NCBI GenBank assembly: GCA_019637555.1
Contig: JAHBVK010000007.1
Location: forward strand, 62,001-126,000
Length of the DNA stretch: 64,000 nt
From: Anaerolineae bacterium
GTDB lineage: Bacteria; Chloroflexota; Anaerolineae; Aggregatilineales; UBA2796
Direction of reading: 5' to 3'
The notes beneath the pieces were generated by a model. That model saw only the letters and a list, made by a program, of their open reading frames with translations, was not told where the DNA came from and ran no database searches. The number at the start of each line of letters is the position of its first letter. Positions within the stretch are counted from its first letter, which is position 1. The position numbers were made by a program, and so were the translations under genes. This document shows positions 36,101 to 44,217 of this stretch, in pieces.

Positions 36101-39100
36101 CACGCCACCGGAAGCAGGCATCTACGAGATCGAAGCGACGGGGCGCGATTCGCGGGAACGGCTCGCCCGCACTACGACTACGGTATGGGTGCAGGGATCG
36201 AACTCCGTCTCGTGGAGCCGCGACGATAAACGTCTGACTCTGATCGCGGATGCCAAGAGCTATAAACCCGGCGACACAGCGGGCGTACTGATCACCTCAC
36301 CGTTCCCCGAAGAAGTAACCGCGCTGGTGACGGTGGAACGCGCTGGCGTGATGAAGTCGGAAGTGGTCAAGTTCACGGGCAGTTATACCTATCGGCTGCC
36401 GTTGGAAGAACTCCACGCGCCCAATGTCTACGTGGCGGTGGCGTTGTTCCGCAGCAGTGGCGACGAAGGCAGAGTCAACGAGCTGCGCTATGGACTGATC
36501 AACCTGCCAGTGGAAGTGCAGAAGCGGCTGAAAGTGCAGCTTACGCCCTCGACCACGCAGGCGGAACCGGGCGCGACGGTGCGCTTCGATGTGCTGATCA
36601 CCGATCTTGAGGGTAATCCGGTTAGCGCCGAGGTGGGATTGGCGCTCAGTGATGTGGCGACGCTTTCCGTTGGTGCGCCCAACAGCCAAGCGATCTTCGA
36701 CTACTTCTGGTCGCCGCGTGCTCTCAGCGTAAATACCAGCGCGGCGATGTACCGCGTGGTCGATGCGATCAAGGCGGCGCAGTTGTATCTCAATCAGTTC
36801 GACACGGCGCGGCAGGAAGCTGCCTTCGCGGGTGGCGCACCGCAGCCCACCATGTCCGCCGTCTCCGATGGGATCGCCGCGCCTGCTGCTAATGAGGCGG
36901 CTGCCGACTCTGATAAGAGTTTGCCTGATACTGGTGGTGCTGGCGGTGATCAAGCACAGCAGCAGGTTACTCCACGCACCAACTTCGTGGATACGCCGCT
37001 GTGGTTGCCCAGCCTGATCACCGACGCGGAAGGCAAAGCGACTGCTGAAGTGACGCTGCCCGATAACCTGACCACATGGCGACTCGATGCCCGCGCGACT
37101 TCCGCTGAAACGGCGGTAGGCGATGCTACTATCGAGATCATCTCCACCAAGCCGCTGCTCGTGCGTCCCGCGACACCGCGCTTCTTCGTGGTCGGTGACG
37201 AATCCGAATTGGCGATGGTGGTCAACAACAACACTGACCGCGATCTGGATGTCACGGTGAAGTTAGAGGCGAAGGGGGTCACACTCCGCGCTGATGCTAC
37301 GCAGCAGTTGAAGATCGAGGCGAAGGGGCGCGCCCGCGTGGCGTGGTTGGCAACGGTTGGCGATGTGCCAGCGGTGGATGTGATCTTCGCGGCGGTCAGC
37401 GGCGAGTACAGCGATGCCAGTAAGCCGCAGGTGGGCATCGGCGCGGATCGCCTGCTGCCCGTCTACAAGTACCGCACACCGGATTACGTCTCGACGGCGG
37501 GCGTGCTGTTCGAGCCGGGATCGCGCACCGAAGCGATCCAGCTACCGAGCGAAGAACTCGCACCGACGGGCGATCTGACGATCACGCTTAATCCTTCGCT
37601 GGCAGCGGCGACCGTCGATGCTCTGGATTATCTGGAAAACTTCGAGTATCAATGCCTTGAGCAGACGGTCAGCAAGTTCCTGCCCAACGTGATCACGTAC
37701 CGCGCCTTGCAGAAACTGGGAGTCGCCAAGCCCGAACTTCGCGCCGATCTGGAAGCGGCAGTGAGCTATGCACTGGCGCGGCTGAAGCGTGAACAGCATG
37801 GTGATGGCGGCTGGGGCTGGTTCTACAGCGATGAGAGCAATCCTCTGACCACCAGCTACGCGCTGCTCGGTCTGCTGGAAGCGCGTGCTTCTGACTTCCA
37901 AGTGCCGCAAGACATGATTGATCGCGCGGCGGGCTTCCTGATGACGCAGGTGATCACACCTACGGATCGCACCGAGCCATACATCCTCAATCGGCAGGTG
38001 TTCATGGCGTTCGTGCTCTCTAAAGTGCAGCGCTGGAACACCGATGTTCTCAACCTCATGTTCAACCTGCGCGACAAGCTGCAAATCTCCTCGCGCGCCT
38101 TCCTCGCTCAGACCTTCGCTCAAACGGGCGGTGGTCAGGATAAGATCGACGCGCTGCTCTCCGATCTGAACTCGACGGCGATCCTCTCCGCGACGGGCGC
38201 ACACTGGGAAGAAGGCTGGCGCGATTGGTGGAACTGGGGCAGCAACACGCGCACCACTGCTATCGTGCTGGATACGCTGGTCAAGCTGACGCCCAACGTC
38301 AAAGAAAGCCAACTACTGCCTAACGTAGTCCGCTGGCTGATGGTGGCGCGGCGCGGGGATGCTTGGGAAACCACACAAGAAACCGCGTGGGCAGTGATGT
38401 CGCTGACTAGTTGGATGGACGCGACGGGCGATCTGAGTGCAGATTATGGCTACAACGTCTCGCTCAACGGCACGCAGATCGGTGAGGGAACGGCAAACGC
38501 CGAGAATCTTACCGAAGCGACGGTGCTGCAAGCAGATGTTGCCGAGATGCTGCGCGACACGGCTAACCGCGTCACCGTCCAGCATAGCGACGGTGCGGGA
38601 TCGCTCTACTACACCATGACGCTGCATGTCGAGCAGCCCGTCGAAGCGGTCAAGCCGACCAATCGCGGGCTTGCCTTCAAGCGCGTCTACAAGATCGGTG
38701 ATCAGATCGTGACCAGCGCACAGGTTGGTCAGACGGTCACGGTGGAACTGGAAATCGTGGCGGAGAGCGATCTCTACTACGTTAACATCAACGATCCGAT
38801 CCCTGCTGGCACGGAGATCATCGACAGATCGCTGCAAACGACCTCGCAAGTCGGGCAGCCTGTCGATTTCTACAACGTCGATTTCCGCTACGGTTGGGGC
38901 TGGTGGTGGTTCAGCAATACCGAAGCACGCACCGAGAAAATGGTCTGGTCTGCCAGCTATCTACCGCGCGGCACCTATCGCTTCGTCTACCAGATTCAGG
39001 CGACCACGCCGGGAACCTACCGGGTGATCCCGCCGAACGGTCAGGAGTTCTACTTCCCCGAAGTGTTCGGACGCGGCGCGGGCAGCCTGTTCACCGTCAT

Positions 39101-39116
39101 GGGTGAGCAGCAGTAA
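33123..39116 (+). CDS. Bacterial alpha-2-macroglobulin with thioester
   Basis: This 1997-residue secreted protein has a signal peptide (1-27), four Ig-like Big_5 domains (about 40-440; repeated TFNQPMD and TITFNQ-type strands), macroglobulin domains, an A2M core, a thioester domain with CLEQ (Cys1511) and a C-terminal receptor-like domain. Bacterial A2Ms trap proteases by thioester bonding after bait-region cleavage. A low-complexity linker (about 1240-1285) holds an internal LPDTG (1267-1271) and is the likely bait region. The usual partner gene for PBP1C is not adjacent. No lipobox is seen, so it is secreted or signal-anchored. A terminator follows at 39143. Confidence 0.92.
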   Translation: MRRHIRLSLLLLVILGLAISSANVRVRGQDDQGTLTPGILSSFPAQREVIGPDATIQITFNQPMDKQSIESALLIDPRVEGTLSWKDDSTLIFDPAGPLTRGGEYLISVAPEAKTASGVELGERFNLDFSIAPNLSVQQVIPAPDATEIDARAAVTVIFDRPVVPVVTTGDQSNLPQPLTFEPAIEGTGEWVGTAIYTFRPNTAWAGSTTYTATVRSDLTDVDGSPMTGAYSWKFSTGAPRLLYTYPSADQSLVELESVIQITFNQPMDVDSTRAAFTVRNTQNGADVAGSIIFSDDKTTLTFTPASKLALATTYQVEITGAAKSATGEAVLVNPQAYVFSTPPFPAVVSTNPTNGALVQPGAGVMIQYNTNMDASSFAGKVHITPEPKTFQIYGGQYTQINFLSQPATTYTITIDAGVKDIYGNVIDQPFVITFTTTDAPPEVALGARDVVNVTSAYRPETVVQAAAINVSQVIMNVTALEFNELLSLPWSSGYLDLYNYNPPRVTRTVQFPLNVDRNVRVDMTIPLSGEAGVPVPPGAYYLDIGAPEVVLRTGGRTNRMLWLVTTANLTVKVAPGQVLVWATDLKSGQPLINVEVQLFDEYGRVKIGSAQTDTDGIARFTISTQNEMLYAAYMAAINTGEAFALTSTRWTNELEPYQSNVSLDVPMREKVYLYTDQPIYRPGRPVYFRGLARIQDDVTFKQPPYSDLRAIITDPNGQEVYNKVLTLNNFGGFSDHFDLPQDAMLGQYYLRVDHTTTEPNLPFENTLYFQVAEFRPPEFLTTTTADKTEYAAGDTIKVSIDGKFLFGGAVSGGQVSWTAIANQGYFNYTGPGNYDFGQFGWYYWDWGGGGYVYNRQVATGTGVLDANGQLQIEVPADLGDNATTQDFTIEATVTDVSNQSISGRTTVTVHPADFYIGLAPKVYVGKAGEPLDTNLITVNWNSSAKPDQLLHLKATQRNWKQNPDTLEWALDATIVAEQDITTGADGKGVFTFTPPEAGIYEIEATGRDSRERLARTTTTVWVQGSNSVSWSRDDKRLTLIADAKSYKPGDTAGVLITSPFPEEVTALVTVERAGVMKSEVVKFTGSYTYRLPLEELHAPNVYVAVALFRSSGDEGRVNELRYGLINLPVEVQKRLKVQLTPSTTQAEPGATVRFDVLITDLEGNPVSAEVGLALSDVATLSVGAPNSQAIFDYFWSPRALSVNTSAAMYRVVDAIKAAQLYLNQFDTARQEAAFAGGAPQPTMSAVSDGIAAPAANEAAADSDKSLPDTGGAGGDQAQQQVTPRTNFVDTPLWLPSLITDAEGKATAEVTLPDNLTTWRLDARATSAETAVGDATIEIISTKPLLVRPATPRFFVVGDESELAMVVNNNTDRDLDVTVKLEAKGVTLRADATQQLKIEAKGRARVAWLATVGDVPAVDVIFAAVSGEYSDASKPQVGIGADRLLPVYKYRTPDYVSTAGVLFEPGSRTEAIQLPSEELAPTGDLTITLNPSLAAATVDALDYLENFEYQCLEQTVSKFLPNVITYRALQKLGVAKPELRADLEAAVSYALARLKREQHGDGGWGWFYSDESNPLTTSYALLGLLEARASDFQVPQDMIDRAAGFLMTQVITPTDRTEPYILNRQVFMAFVLSKVQRWNTDVLNLMFNLRDKLQISSRAFLAQTFAQTGGGQDKIDALLSDLNSTAILSATGAHWEEGWRDWWNWGSNTRTTAIVLDTLVKLTPNVKESQLLPNVVRWLMVARRGDAWETTQETAWAVMSLTSWMDATGDLSADYGYNVSLNGTQIGEGTANAENLTEATVLQADVAEMLRDTANRVTVQHSDGAGSLYYTMTLHVEQPVEAVKPTNRGLAFKRVYKIGDQIVTSAQVGQTVTVELEIVAESDLYYVNINDPIPAGTEIIDRSLQTTSQVGQPVDFYNVDFRYGWGWWWFSNTEARTEKMVWSASYLPRGTYRFVYQIQATTPGTYRVIPPNGQEFYFPEVFGRGAGSLFTVMGEQQ

Positions 39117-39142
39117 ACTGATCCGCTACTGAAACAAATATT

Positions 39143-39168
39143 GAGGGCGATTGATCATCGCCCTCTTT
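39143..39168 (+). terminator. Terminator after alpha-2-macroglobulin gene
   Basis: GAGGGCGAT (39143-39151) pairs with ATCGCCCTC (39157-39165) over a 5-nt loop, followed by TTT. The T-run is short. Confidence 0.7.
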
Positions 39169-39190
39169 CGTGTTCGCTTTCCACCGACGT

Positions 39191-39375
39191 ATGGGTTCAA
39201 CAGCCCATGCTACAATGTCTAGAAACTCTCTAGCACGGTTCTATGACAGCGCATTTTCTGACTTAACCCACTTCAGTGGGTTTACCAAGTATTGTAGCCG
39301 GAGGTTTTAACCTCCGGTCTACTCAGCGACCACTTAAAAAACGCCGGTCAAGCCTTTTAGCCTCCGGTGTCATTC
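39191..39375. repeat. Cluster of intergenic palindromic repeats
   Basis: Several hairpins lie in 185 bp. ATGGG/CCCAT is at 39191-39208. AACCCAC (39265-39271) pairs with GTGGGTT (39276-39282). CCGGAGGTT (39298-39306) pairs with AACCTCCGG (39309-39317) over a TT loop. A decayed copy (GCCGGTCAAGCC...CCTCCGG) runs to about 39368. All are built as a short arm around a GGTT-loop-AACC or mirrored core. No gene fits here. The block sits between the alpha-2-macroglobulin and GNAT genes. Confidence 0.6.
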
Positions 39376-39392
39376 TTAAGGAAAAACCACCA

Positions 39393-39839
39393 ATGACGAT
39401 CACCTTATGCGAGATCACGGAAGCGAACTGGCGGCAAGTGGCGCGGCTCAAGCTGGCAGAGGGACAGGAGCATTTCGTCGCGCCCAACTGGTACTCGATG
39501 CTGGAGGCGCTGCATTCCGGCGGCAACCTGCACAGCCGCGCGATCTACGATGACGACAGACTGATCGGGTACACCATGTTCGGCTTCGATCCGAAAACCA
39601 ATGAATCGTGGATCGTGCGCCTGATGACCGATAAAGATCAGCAGCGCAAAGGCTACGGACGCACAGCGATGAGCCTGATCATCGACCAGCTCAAGCAAAT
39701 GTATGCCAGTAAGGAGATTTTGATCAGCTTTGAGCCAACTAACAACGTCGCCCGCGCCCTCTACGAAAAGATCGGCTTTCGGGATACAGGCAGGATCGAA
39801 GATGGCGAATTGGTCTTTGGCTTGAAAATCGATGCATAG
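39393..39839 (+). CDS. GNAT acetyltransferase (spermidine-acetyltransferase-like)
   Basis: This 148-residue GNAT protein has the acetyl-CoA loop QRKGYGR, the LIGYTMFGFDP strand and C-terminal NVARALYEKIGFRDTGRI. These resemble diamine/spermidine N-acetyltransferases of the BltD/PaiA kind. It would transfer acetyl from acetyl-CoA to an amine in the cytoplasm. ATG 39393 has AAGGA about 9 bases upstream. The 39 preceding in-frame codons are excluded because they lie in the repeat block and match no GNAT protein. Confidence 0.82.
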   Translation: MTITLCEITEANWRQVARLKLAEGQEHFVAPNWYSMLEALHSGGNLHSRAIYDDDRLIGYTMFGFDPKTNESWIVRLMTDKDQQRKGYGRTAMSLIIDQLKQMYASKEILISFEPTNNVARALYEKIGFRDTGRIEDGELVFGLKIDA

Positions 39840-39854
39840 GATCGTCCGTTGCCG

Positions 39855-41342
39855 CTATTTCACCGTCACGCGGTAGACCTCTAGCTTTTCGCTGACGCCC
39901 TTAACCTGCACCTGATCGGGCGTCACATGATGATCCTTGAGGATGTCGCTGACGCCGGGGGAATCCATCATCTCGCGGCTCATGTAAATTTCGTTGGCAT
40001 CCGCCAGTGATTGGATTCGCGCGGCGATGTTCACGTTCTGCCCGAAGTAGTCGAGGCGATCATTGAGCGTGACGGCAATCGAACGCCCTCGATGAATGCC
40101 GATTTTGAGGCTCAACGGGTGAGAGATCGTCTTGTTGAACGCCGCTAACTCCTCGATCATTTCGATAGCCGCCGCGACGCCATTCTCCGGCTTTTCAAAC
40201 GCCGCCATGATCGCATCTCCGATGGTCTTGACGATCACGCCAGATCGGGCGGCGACGACCTTGCTCAGGGTGTCGAAGTGCTGGCGCACCAAGAAATAGG
40301 CGTTGCCATCACCTACTGTGTCATACAACTGCGTAGACCCTTTGAGATCGGTAAACAGGTAGGTCAGATCGTTGACGGCGATTCCCTCCGTCTCGTCGAT
40401 CACCTGCGTGCGGAACAGATTGCGAAAGGTCTGCGTGGTCAGCAGCCTTTTGCCGGAAAGGAACGGTTCATACTCAAAATATGTGTTCTCGAAAGTGGGC
40501 GGATACTGCAAAATCCAGAACCGACCACGTTCGTCCATACGATTTTCGATCTCGACGCTGTGCTTACCGGGGGGCATCTCACCCGCCTGCCGAAATGCCA
40601 GCCGCGCCACCCCACTGATCACATATCTGGGACCAGTTTCGCGGTTCAATACGTGAAATTTGCCGTCACTGAGCTGTATCTGGGTGCTTTGCGTGTCCAC
40701 ATCTTGCCCCTTAACAAATAGCGCCAGCATCAGCTTGTGCGAGAGGTCTACTACTTCAAAGCGACCCACTGGCAGCTCAAAATCGAAGGAGCGTTTCTGC
40801 TGAGCTTCAATATCTATGAACATCTTCGTTAGCAGCGCGATCAGCGTCGCGGGCGTCAATCCTTCTGGTACTTTAAAGCCTTTGGCAAAGTGATAGCGCA
40901 AATAATAGTCTTCGACAGAGAGCGATTCAGGATGCAGGAAAATATTGTCGCGCACCTGACGGGAGAGCGTGAAAGTCACCTGAATATAATCATCCAGCGC
41001 GATGTCATTAACGGCATTACAGAAGGGGCAGATGAAATGCGAGTGTACTTTTTCCAGTTCTCGGAAACTACCTACGACTTGCGGACAGAACGCGCACAGC
41101 ATGTTCCAGTCCATCTCAAATAGACCAACTTTGGCAGCATAGATAAACAGATCGACTGCTTCCGCTTCGGACATCGCTTTGGAACTGCCATACTGGACCG
41201 GATTGACCCTGAACAAGTCGTAATCATCTGCCGTGCGAATGAACGTTTCCAGCTTGGAAACGACGCGCGGACTCCAACTATGCGCTTGTTCCAATGCCGT
41301 CAACCGCTGTTCTAGGACAGCCTCATCGATCTTTGCTGGCAT
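39855..41342 (-). CDS. Class III adenylate cyclase with N-terminal DUF5939-like region
   Basis: This 495-residue protein has a helical N-terminus, a zinc-ribbon-like CAFC...CPFC pair at about residues 83-108, a middle region resembling DUF5939, and a class III cyclase domain (about 320-495). Metal-binding Asp residues are visible in LFTDLKGST and TIGDAIMAAF, the substrate-specifying Lys in VKTIGD and Asp in LDYFG point to ATP, and VNIAARIQ gives the transition-state Asn/Arg. It should make cAMP in the cytoplasm. No membrane helices are seen. It stands alone; no cAMP-binding regulator is close. Confidence 0.87.
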   Translation of the reverse strand: MPAKIDEAVLEQRLTALEQAHSWSPRVVSKLETFIRTADDYDLFRVNPVQYGSSKAMSEAEAVDLFIYAAKVGLFEMDWNMLCAFCPQVVGSFRELEKVHSHFICPFCNAVNDIALDDYIQVTFTLSRQVRDNIFLHPESLSVEDYYLRYHFAKGFKVPEGLTPATLIALLTKMFIDIEAQQKRSFDFELPVGRFEVVDLSHKLMLALFVKGQDVDTQSTQIQLSDGKFHVLNRETGPRYVISGVARLAFRQAGEMPPGKHSVEIENRMDERGRFWILQYPPTFENTYFEYEPFLSGKRLLTTQTFRNLFRTQVIDETEGIAVNDLTYLFTDLKGSTQLYDTVGDGNAYFLVRQHFDTLSKVVAARSGVIVKTIGDAIMAAFEKPENGVAAAIEMIEELAAFNKTISHPLSLKIGIHRGRSIAVTLNDRLDYFGQNVNIAARIQSLADANEIYMSREMMDSPGVSDILKDHHVTPDQVQVKGVSEKLEVYRVTVK

Positions 41343-41454
41343 AAGTAAATCCTGATGTTGCCATGTGAGAGAAGGATTACTTCAATTTTAGTAGCAATTG
41401 GCGCTCAGGACTATCTAACAACGGAGAAAGAAATCATCAGTGGATGATGAGTAA

Positions 41455-41478
41455 GGGCAGATTGTGGATAACCTGCCC
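41455..41478. repeat. Decayed palindrome of the GGGCAGGTT family
   Basis: GGGCAG (41455-41460) and CTGCCC (41473-41478) pair, and the loop holds TT...TAA remnants of the same core seen at 31495 and 52959. It lies between the VOC gene and the cyclase gene, and there is no T-tract on either side. Confidence 0.5.
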
Positions 41479-41500
41479 TCCATTTAGGTATCGCCTGTGC

Positions 41501-41938
41501 CTAACTGCCGCTACCGTTGCCATTCATCTTGGGTGATTGCCGCAAGCTGAACCAGTTGCCGCAGCCATCCTTGAAGATCGCCTCTACGCCGTATGGCTGT
41601 TCCTGCGGTGGCGAGACAAACTCCACGCCCTTGCCGCGCAGTTCTTCATAGGTCTTGCGGCAGTCATCGGTGGCGAATACGCCGCCGCCCATCGCATTCT
41701 TATCCACCGCCTTGCGTAGCGTGGTCGCCGTCTCCTCATCGATCAGCCCAAAGACCAGCGGCTTCGCCAGCACAATGTCGATGTTCGGTTGCGATGTCGA
41801 TCCGACGGATACCCAGCGCATCCCGCCACCGAGATCCATATTGGCGCGCAGTTCCAAGCCTAATTTATGGGTGTAGAAGTCGATTGCTTTGTCGTAATCG
41901 GAAATAAAAAGCATGGTGTGGGTGAGTCCGGTAATCAT
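41501..41938 (-). CDS. VOC-superfamily (glyoxalase-like) protein
   Basis: This 145-residue protein has the vicinal-oxygen-chelate fold: the N-terminal module THTMLFISDYDKAIDFY with GLELRANM, then GGGVFATDDCRKTYEELRGKG and the closing FKDGCGNWFSL. Expected metal ligands His7 and Glu near the C-terminus (EAIFKDG) are present in part. Such proteins include glyoxalase I, dioxygenases and resistance proteins; substrate is unknown. A LexA-type box (41953-41964) sits 14 bp before ATG 41938, and TGGAG lies between. An AraC-like regulator gene is directly upstream on the same strand. Confidence 0.8.
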   Translation of the reverse strand: MITGLTHTMLFISDYDKAIDFYTHKLGLELRANMDLGGGMRWVSVGSTSQPNIDIVLAKPLVFGLIDEETATTLRKAVDKNAMGGGVFATDDCRKTYEELRGKGVEFVSPPQEQPYGVEAIFKDGCGNWFSLRQSPKMNGNGSGS

Positions 41939-41952
41939 GATCGATCTCCATA

Positions 41953-41964
41953 GAACGAGTGTTC
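41953..41964. promoter_or_regulatory. LexA-type box before VOC gene
   Basis: GAAC-GAGT-GTTC, with flanking A and T (AGAAC...GTTCT), is a perfect match to the same 10 fixed bases found before the second recA. It lies 14 bp before the VOC start, a good place to block transcription. No clear -35/-10 pair is seen around it. Confidence 0.5.
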
Positions 41965-42026
41965 TTGATTACTTTAGGGGAGTTTGAAATAGGATGCTTC
42001 TTCAAAATTGCTCTGCCACAAGTTGA

Positions 42027-42461
42027 TCATTGTTCGGCTGCGTTCGGCTCGCCACTAAGTATCTTGCCAAAGCCAAGCATCTGAAAAAAACAGCCGGGGA
42101 TCGTCTGGTATAGCTGTTGTTTTTGCTCCTCCGTGCGGCGGCGATGCTCTGTCGGTGAACAGCCCACCAACCGATGAAACGTAGCGCTAAACGTGCCCAA
42201 ACTTTGAAAGCCTACTGCCAGACAAACCTCAGTCACGCTAATGTTGCTATATGCCAGCAGTGCTTTCGCCTTCTCGATTCGCCGTTGGAGCATGTATTGA
42301 TGCGGTGTGATCCCGAACTGTCGTTGGAATGCACGTAGAAAATACCAGCGTGATAAGCCAGTCCGCTGCGCTAACTGCTTCAGATCAAGCGGAAGATGGC
42401 AGCAGACATCAAGTAGTTCGCGTGCCTCGGCGATGCGTTGTTGCCTATTTATGGTCATCAT
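42027..42461 (-). CDS. AraC-family regulator, DNA-binding domain only
   Basis: This protein (144 residues from the start used) has a complete AraC HTH pair: LKQLAQRTGLSRWYFLRAFQRQFG then SVTEVCLAVGFQSLGTFSATFHRLVGCSP. There is no ligand-binding N-terminal domain, so it is a stand-alone AraC-type regulator like SoxS or MarA. The tail (LYQTIPGCFFQMLGF) is unusual. ATG 42461 is used; a TTG at 42488 adds nine residues. It lies 88 bp upstream of the VOC gene on the same strand and is likely its activator. Confidence 0.85.
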   Translation of the reverse strand: MMTINRQQRIAEARELLDVCCHLPLDLKQLAQRTGLSRWYFLRAFQRQFGITPHQYMLQRRIEKAKALLAYSNISVTEVCLAVGFQSLGTFSATFHRLVGCSPTEHRRRTEEQKQQLYQTIPGCFFQMLGFGKILSGEPNAAEQ

Positions 42462-42551
42462 TTCCGTCTGGTCATCACCCTCTCGCAATGGTAAAATCCA
42501 AAATCAACGACTTCATGAAAAAGTATGCACTGCGACAAGGATACACGAATC

Positions 42552-44051
42552 TTGGCTACACAGGTTGAACATCTCGAAAATCACACGGCGCGGCTGACCG
42601 TTGATGTCCCTAAGGATCGATTTGAAAAAGCCATGCAAAGCGCGGCGAAGCGCATCTCTGGTCAGTTGAATATCCCCGGTTTCCGTCGTGGCAAAGCGCC
42701 TTATCCCGTTGTCCTGCGTTACGTTGGACCTCAGGCGCTGGTCGAAGAAGCGATGGATAAGCTGAGTCAGGATGTCTACCGTGACGCACTGACCGAATCC
42801 AAAATCGAGCCATACGCCCCCGGCGAGGTGGAAGCCGTCGAAACTGATCCCGAGGTGGTGATCAAGTTCCTCGTCGCCAAGCAGCCGGAAGTCGAACTCG
42901 GCAGCTACCGCGATGTCCGTGTTCCTTACGAAATCCCCGAAGTCACCGACGAGGAAGTCAATAAGACCATTGAGCAGATGCGTGAATCGCGTGCTGTCGT
43001 AGAGACAGTGGAACGCCCCGCGCAGCTTGGCGATCAGGTCAAGTTCCATGTCTACGGCGATGCCTTCATCCCGCAGGATAAGGAAGCCACCGAAGCAGCA
43101 GAAGGCGACGCCGAAAAACCTGCGGAAGCAGAAGCTAGCGCTGCCGAAGAACAGCCGCTGATGGTCGAGGAATTCATCGACGAGGATATGGATGATACGC
43201 TTGACGAAGACGCCGAAAAGGATTTAGTCCCCGGCTTCTCAGCCAACATCGTGGGCATGAAGGCAGGCGATGAAAAAACCTTCCGCATTTCGCTGCCTGC
43301 CGATTTCCGTGAGACTCGCTACGCTGGTCACGATGTTGAGTTCAAGGTCAAGGTTGAGGAAGTGCGCTCGCGCACGCTGCCCGAACTGAACGATGATTTT
43401 GCCAAGAAGTCGTTCAACGGCGAAACGGATAACCTGCTCGATTTCCGCATCCGCGTGCGTAAGGATTTGCAGGAAGCCGCCAAGCGCCGCTATGACAACG
43501 AGTACGTCGATAAGGTGATGGGGCAGATGGTCGAAGGGGCAAAGTTGAAGTACCCCGAAGCGATGATCGACGCCAGCATCCATGAGATGATCGACTCGCT
43601 GGATCGCAACCTGCGCAACAGCGGACTGTCGCTGGACTACTACATGCAGGTACAGAAGAAGACGCACGAAGACCTGCACGAAGATTATCACGATACCGCC
43701 ATACAGCGGATCGAGCGTTCGCTGCTGCTTGGTGACATCGCCCGTGCGGAGAATATCACCATTGACCGTGACACGATCATGGCGCGTATTGACGAAATGG
43801 CGGAATCGTTCGGCGACCAGAAGGATCAGTTCAAGAAAGTGTTGATGAGTCCTGAGAATCAGCAGGGCATCGCGCTTGATCTGCTGACCGACGCCGCTCA
43901 GAAGCGGATCATCGCCATCGGCAAAGGCGAGGCGCCTGAACTGCCTGCGCCCGCTGAAGTCGCTGCCACAACGGAAGAAACGCCCGCTGCTAACGATACT
44001 ACAACTGATGCACCCGCCGATAACGCCGCTAGTTCTGAAGCTGCGGAATAA
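42552..44051 (+). CDS. tig: Trigger factor with acidic insertion
   Basis: This 499-residue chaperone has the ribosome-binding N-terminus with the GFRRGKAPYPVV signature, an FKBP-type PPIase domain and a helical C-terminal arm. It binds nascent chains at the ribosome exit. The PPIase domain is interrupted by a strongly acidic insert of about 45 residues (from KEATEAAEGDAEKPAEAEAS to DEDAEKD) before VPGF, not seen in standard trigger factor. The C-terminus ends in an Ala/Glu/Thr-rich tail. TTG 42552 fits the family start (QVEHLENHTARLTV) with AAGGA ten bases upstream; ATG 42525 is the alternative. A strong terminator follows. Confidence 0.94.
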   Translation: MATQVEHLENHTARLTVDVPKDRFEKAMQSAAKRISGQLNIPGFRRGKAPYPVVLRYVGPQALVEEAMDKLSQDVYRDALTESKIEPYAPGEVEAVETDPEVVIKFLVAKQPEVELGSYRDVRVPYEIPEVTDEEVNKTIEQMRESRAVVETVERPAQLGDQVKFHVYGDAFIPQDKEATEAAEGDAEKPAEAEASAAEEQPLMVEEFIDEDMDDTLDEDAEKDLVPGFSANIVGMKAGDEKTFRISLPADFRETRYAGHDVEFKVKVEEVRSRTLPELNDDFAKKSFNGETDNLLDFRIRVRKDLQEAAKRRYDNEYVDKVMGQMVEGAKLKYPEAMIDASIHEMIDSLDRNLRNSGLSLDYYMQVQKKTHEDLHEDYHDTAIQRIERSLLLGDIARAENITIDRDTIMARIDEMAESFGDQKDQFKKVLMSPENQQGIALDLLTDAAQKRIIAIGKGEAPELPAPAEVAATTEETPAANDTTTDAPADNAASSEAAE

Positions 44052-44074
44052 TCGGTTTCCACAACACCCAAAGA

Positions 44075-44108
44075 AAAATCGGGATGACGACAATCATCCC
44101 GATTTTTT
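44075..44108 (+). terminator. Rho-independent terminator after trigger factor
   Basis: AAAATCGGGATGA (44075-44087) pairs with TCATCCCGATTTT (44094-44106) over a 6-nt loop, running into TTTTTT. A clear terminator. Confidence 0.93.
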
Positions 44109-44217
44109 GTGTTTCAACCAGCCGTAAACAAGCGGAATAACCGTAGCATACCGAATCCCCTGTCCGCTGCGGAGAGGGGTGGCACGAAGCGGCGGGGTGA
44201 GGTAATCCGTAAGGTAA

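Noticed and set aside
36921..36935. LPDTG as a sortase sorting signal
   Set aside because: It lies in mid-protein (1267-1271) with no hydrophobic tail and no positive end, so it is not a wall-anchoring signal.
37542..38312. Long open frame on the minus strand inside the alpha-2-macroglobulin gene
   Set aside because: It is a shadow of a strongly biased gene on the other strand, with no recognisable domain, ribosome-binding site or neighbours.
44109..44217. Possible gene in the gap between trigger factor and recF
   Set aside because: No start with a ribosome-binding site or coding pattern is seen. The piece has the look of another degenerate repeat.
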